DNA from: Carya illinoinensis
Lineage: Eukaryota > Streptophyta > Magnoliopsida > Fagales > Juglandaceae
Direction: 5' to 3'
Length of the DNA: 64,000 nucleotides
NCBI RefSeq assembly: GCF_018687715.1
Contig: NC_056756.1
Coordinates: 37,172,480 to 37,236,479 of the forward strand
The notes beneath the pieces were generated by a model that saw only the letters and a program-made list of their open reading frames with translations, made no database searches and had not been told where the DNA came from. Numbering within the stretch: the stretch's first letter is position 1; every line of letters begins with the position of its first letter. Shown here piece by piece: positions 59,184 through 64,000 of the stretch. Made by a program: the position numbers and the translations under genes.

Positions 59184-61949
59184 TGTAGTAGTTCTCGTAA
59201 CTGAAATTGACAACAAAAAAATAAAGTTTTTATTTTGAAATTTTATAGCGGCAAATTGCTTTATATATTTCTTCTTTGACTTATCAAACATGACCTTAGA
59301 TCTTTGATCATCTTCCATGTGAGACATGAAAAATGATCTTTTATGGTTAATCCTTTTATTTGAGTTGAGTATTGTTTGTTTCACCTTACTAAATGGAAGA
59401 AGTTATGTAAGAAAGTACAAAAAGAACAATCATTTTCAATAAATCTTTATAAACTTATTTAAGAAAGAAATAACAAAGAAAAGAGAATACTATGAATGTC
59501 ACATGCCAATCAAAATAGCGAAAACTAAATTTATTTTCAAAATGAAAAATGTCTAATTTTGCACTCGAAACTATCTTAAGTTCATTATATATATATATTA
59601 GGTCAGAGTAACGTGTAAAACATGTTTGTCTAGTTGTGTGAGACAAGATTTTTAATAAAAATAATATAATTTTTTACAAAAAATTAATTATTGCACCAAG
59701 TTGAATCACCTCTTTGTGAAGTCTATGCTGTAATGTTCTTTAAATATGGCAAATGCTCCTACATGATATGAATTTAATACTTGCGTATGATCAATAGAAA
59801 AATAACGAATATAAATGTAAAAATTCAAAACATGGTAAATCAATACAAATTATGGACAGTGAGATTAAATTATCTCCCATCATTTTCTGTTATTTTTTAA
59901 TAAAATATATAAAAGAGAAATATCTACTGACTTTAAAATTAAAAGCATATCAACTTCTCTTAATCATTACGTCTACAAATTAAAACTTAAAAAGCCAACC
60001 TCTACAAATGAAAAGTGATATGAAAGACATAATATATATGTTAGTATGAATAAACTGTATTCAAAGTTATACCCATTATAGAATTAAATAATATTACATA
60101 AATTAGATAGATTATGAGAATTAGTTATGGATTTAAACTTGATTAAAATGATAGTAAATTATAAACGAAAAGGTAATTTTGAATTAAGAAAATAAAAAAA
60201 AAACAAATGTACATATATGACTTGTAAGAATAAATATATATCTAAGGAATAAAAATCACATATAATCATATCCATAAACAAAATAATACATAAATACACA
60301 TCTTAGATGATCTACTAATATTAAATAGTAAATACCAACTATACAAAAATACTTGTATTAGGAAGCTGCTAGCTAAATCTTCTAATAATTGACACTCTAT
60401 ATTTAGGATTTTGTGAAATTTGAGCATCTTGGTGGAGTGGTTGAATGAAATTATATTTGTGAAAAGTTATTTTCAAGTTTGACGATAGAGTACGGATGTC
60501 CAGTTGAATGTTTTTGATATTTATCACAGTTTCTCTTCATGTTTTCCTCCATGTAGAAAACAAGAAACTTGGGGAATAAAAAGTTACATCTACATATTAA
60601 CAACATTTGCGGTTTATATATGTTGATTACGTACATATTATGAATGGGTGTCATACACGTACATGAATTACATATTAATTTCTATTGAATACCAAAACTA
60701 ATCAATTTTGATTTAATTATGTGTATGTATTTATTGAAAAATCACAAAACCTTGAAACCAAATAAAACTAATAATATTTGAAACCAAATAGAACTAATAA
60801 TATTTCAAGAAGTTCTCGATAAAATTCGTCTCATATATAAGCTAGTCTAGTCAACTTCAATAAATCAAATAACTTTTTATTTTAAAAATATTATTTATAT
60901 TTTAACTTTTCCTTTTGATTAAAAGTTGAATAGACTATATATTATTTCTCTTACTTACCATATTATTTCAAGTTAATATATTTTTAAGAGATCACAAATA
61001 TACACCATATTACGGATATAAAAAATGTGATTAATTCTTTAATAATTTTTTTATTCAAATTAATTCTTTAATTAATGGAAGTGTTTGCTTAAATATGAGA
61101 TAAATTGTTATCAGCTTCATGAATATTATTGATGAGCAATATAAAGAGAGTGAGTCAGCTTTCACTCTTGTCCATTTTATTGCCTACCTCTTTTTTGCAT
61201 CATGCATTCAACACACATGTTGATTAACTTTGAAAGAAAAAACTACATATAGTACACCTACGACCTACTTACCTAACAAATGCCTTCATATAAAAATTAT
61301 AATTTTGAAAGAGTAGTGGCATATTTAATTAAAGAAAATTGTGATTAGAAAGAAAGACTTGTCTATCCACAAAGCCTGCAGACCTGGCGTACAGGAGAAC
61401 GTGTTCATGAGATCCCTAGAAATTTTTTTATTATTTTTTATTACCCATTGGCCATCAAATCGTTCTCAACTTTAACCATGTGCATATGCATCCATTTTTC
61501 TCTTCTCCCAATGCAACAAACAACCTTGATCTATTGCAAATAAAATAATTAAGGCTAATAATAGGTAGCAAATTAACGGAAAAATAAAAGTTAATAGAAA
61601 AACAAGAAAAATTACTATAACGGTTAGATATCCACTTATTATAATAGAATAGATATATTTATATATATAGACCCAGGCGGTCAGATCAATTCCAATCAGA
61701 TCCAATTTCTGCCATGTCACATTAGGGTTAAAGATTCAATCAAATTCTATTATGCACGACCCTAACTTTATTATTTTGTGGTGCATGATGCTCTCAAGTC
61801 CTATTATGCATAACCCTAACAATTGATGTCGTGTCAAGTAGTGTAACGCCCTACATTTTTATATGCATAAGCAACTTTTACGTGTATTGTTAATGCTATT
61901 CTATAAATAATGCATTTGGAAAAGATTTTCATACTAGAAAATACTCGAG
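59184..61949. other. Intergenic, AT-rich, nothing recognised
   Basis: Long AT-rich stretch; open frames are short and without motif content. Confidence 0.55.
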
Positions 61950-62099
61950 CCACAATACATTACATAAAAATAATTTCACAAATTAACGTGGTTTGATGTG
62001 ATTCATTAGATTATAAAATTATTTTTATTGTAAAGTAGATCTAACGAATCATATGAAGTCACATCAGTTTGTATAATTGTTTTTGTGTAATTACTGTGG
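61950..62099. mobile_element. Hairpin MITE (M4-like)
   Basis: CCACAATACATTACATAAAA ... CACAAATTAACGTGG on the left and its inverse (TTTTTGTGTAATTACTGTGG) on the right give a 150-bp near-perfect hairpin with ATGTGATTCATTAGATTATA / inverse arms in the centre. Confidence 0.72.
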
Positions 62100-62167
62100 A
62101 TATGTTCAAAAGCTTTTGTTTTTATTTTGTTTTTGTTGGCTACTTTCCTTTCATTCATCCACTCATC

Positions 62168-63431
62168 TTTTTTTTTTTTTTTTTTTTTTGAAGTGAAACA
62201 TTGTTCCATTCATTCATTAAACGGACAATTACAATTTCTGAGCTAAAATTACAAGGCAAATTCTAACATTTTCTCATTCACCAACCCACAAATTTCTTTG
62301 CGACTAACAAGGTCTTGTCCAATGCCTCCAGACTAACCATCTGAGAGACAGACCTCCATACTAACCATCTAAGAGACACAACTTTGTATTAGACCACCAT
62401 CTAAGACAGCCCACATAACTCCCCCTCTCAAGGAGTGGAGTACACACTTTACGGACCCTAGGTCCTAGAGACAAAGTTTCCTAATACTACCTAAAACAAA
62501 CTAAATAAATAAAAACACATAAAAATCACTACTACATAAACATAAAACCAACATTACAACATAAACATTAAAGACACTAAAAACTGGCCCTCCAACTGGT
62601 TGTCAGTACATTTGTCCCGCCCACGCCGCCCTTTCTGCACACCTTTTGCCCATCAGGTTTTGTGAGTGCCCGATAGACACCCACACCAAGCACTTTCTGG
62701 GTACCTTTTGCAGTAGGCATGTCTCCTGTCCATGAAGTCAGAAAGTCTACAATCCAGTTTGCACCCCACGTTCTCTTACTCCTCTACATCCGCTGCAACC
62801 CAGTCTTTTACATCACCAAAGCGGCAATCCTCCTCATCTAACGACATGATTCCACATCACCACGAGTCCCACCACTTTCCATGACTACATCGTTCGCCAA
62901 GCTCATGGCTAGTGACGCCAACCATCGTGGTTACCCGACCATGAGCTAGCCCAAAGCGACTTGTACCCCAGCTTAGTGATCTTTGTTTTCCTAGCCAAAA
63001 ACAGAGCTCCTCCATCTCAGCTCTGAAGTTTGGCTACAAGGATGACTTCACCAATGGTTGAGTTCGAGCTCTGGTGCTCTCCTCTACCAACCAACTACAT
63101 CGCTTACCTTTAGTCACTTTATCCCCGTGAGATCGCTCAAGGTTCGCGACGGCTTGTGATACACGAGCGACTGCTCAGGACAAACCCATCTCCATGAAAC
63201 TAGAGCTGGTTTCCAAAGTAGAGATGGTTGCTTGAGCCCTTAAGCCACCATAAAACAACTTCCGAAAGCCTTATTTTAAGTACCTAAACACACATAAACA
63301 ACAAAAACAAAATGAAAATAAACAAGGGAGGGAGGGAGGAGCACTCCTCCTTCTTTGGAGGTTTTCATTTTTGTTCTCTAGAGAGATGAGGGAGTTTCTC
63401 TCTCTAGAAGCAAAAGGTCATTTCACTTCTC
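62168..63431 (-). mobile_element. Unclassified poly(A) retroposon, minus strand
   Basis: A 22-T run (62168-62189) is the inverse poly(A) tail. The sequence CATTCATCCACTCATC occurs at 62152-62167 and again at 63432-63447, a perfect 16-bp target-site duplication as left by LINE-type integration. The 1.26-kb body is GC-richer than its surroundings and opens (minus strand) with GAGAAGTGAAATGACC and a CTCTCTAGAGAGA palindrome. No long open frame or known domain is readable (stops in all frames). It could be a non-autonomous LINE derivative, a 5'-truncated LINE of unknown family or a processed host transcript. Confidence 0.85.
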
Positions 63432-63447
63432 CATTCATCCACTCATC

Positions 63448-64000
63448 GAGTTTTATTTGTATATTTTTTTTGTTTCACATTTTGCTTTACTGACAAACTT
63501 TTCATCTTCTCACAACTACTAACACTGGTCTAGCACTATTACTTTTTGGTCGGTGTTTTTGCCGACTTTGGCACTCCCATTGCTTGGTTTCTTCCTTAAT
63601 GCTTCACAATTTCCAATCAATAAAGAAATCAAACCGCCTTTTGCAAGCCTATAACTCTTCATTTCCCATTTCTTTCTTTAATGGAGTTTTAATTTGATAC
63701 ATCTTGGATTAAAAATAAATAAAGAAATCATTATCTTCTTTCATCGGTTCTGAGAGCCTTCCTTCAAGCCATTTTGCTTTTCATTTCATCCGACTGGTTT
63801 GATATTCTAATATTATCATATTGATAGCTTTTCCGTGCCGGTCTTCCGGAACCTGAGCTCTGAACTTCAGTGTTACTGGTGGCACTAATATGCTAAGAAT
63901 TGATCACGGTGCAGTTTTGAGCTAGAGCATTTCACAACAAATATTTATAATTTTATACCGTTGCTTCTACATTCTATCATCCAATAATCAATCTTGTGGA
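63448..64000. other. Intergenic, nothing recognised
   Basis: AT-rich end of the window without coding similarity. Confidence 0.6.

Overview
This is a 64 kb piece of a eudicot plant nuclear genome: AT-rich, intron-bearing, and dominated by transposable elements (TEs). Several repeat families, including short inverted-repeat elements built around TTTGGTTAC...GATGAGATGAG and Tnt1-like copia elements, remind me of Fagales tree genomes, especially walnut and hickory (Juglandaceae). That taxonomic guess comes from memory and was not tested. Only two host genes look intact. One is a four-exon IQD (IQ67-domain, calmodulin-binding scaffold) gene on the + strand (CDS 39239-42147). The other is a single-exon phytolongin (longin-domain membrane protein) gene on the + strand (56310-57080).

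Layout. 1-907 is the terminal part of a CACTA DNA transposon. 1115-9047 is a decayed cluster of LRK10L/Lr10-type receptor-like kinase pieces: two on the minus strand (1115-2329, 7556-8640) and a C-terminal piece on the + strand (8771-9047). They are separated by a LINE fragment (2667-3861) and a degenerate tandem duplication of about 1.24 kb (3880-6915). 9048-13093 is AT-rich intergenic DNA. 13094-16863 is an old, internally deleted copia element with both LTRs. 16982-17585 is a 15-bp-TIR element. 19545-25450 is a near-full-length but dead minus-strand LINE carrying a 142-bp triplication across reverse-transcriptase motif A. 25755-29240 holds a MITE, the end of a hAT-like AT-rich element and a truncated Ty3/gypsy (Tat-like) element with its 5' LTR. 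29241-38500 is intergenic DNA full of hairpin MITEs, with a hAT-like element (34262-34970) and a gypsy LTR fragment. The IQD gene follows.

43500-55481 is a nested TE block: an unclassified stretch, a chromovirus-like gypsy pol remnant (45618-47275), and a LINE fragment split by a 1,565-bp hAT-like element with a perfect 8-bp target duplication. Next comes an almost intact Tnt1-like copia element (49730-55481, TSD TCATC) whose polyprotein is interrupted by one in-frame stop. The phytolongin gene follows directly. From 57081 to the end the DNA is intergenic with MITEs and one unclassified poly(A) retroposon (62168-63431) flanked by a perfect 16-bp target duplication.

The two host genes have no evident functional link. 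I found no convincing new biological system. The most unusual items are the unclassified retroposon, the triplicated RT segment in the LINE, a TATA-box-plus-charged-ORF module at 45100-45543, and the inverted kinase fragment. No tRNA, rRNA, CRISPR array or organellar insertion was recognised.
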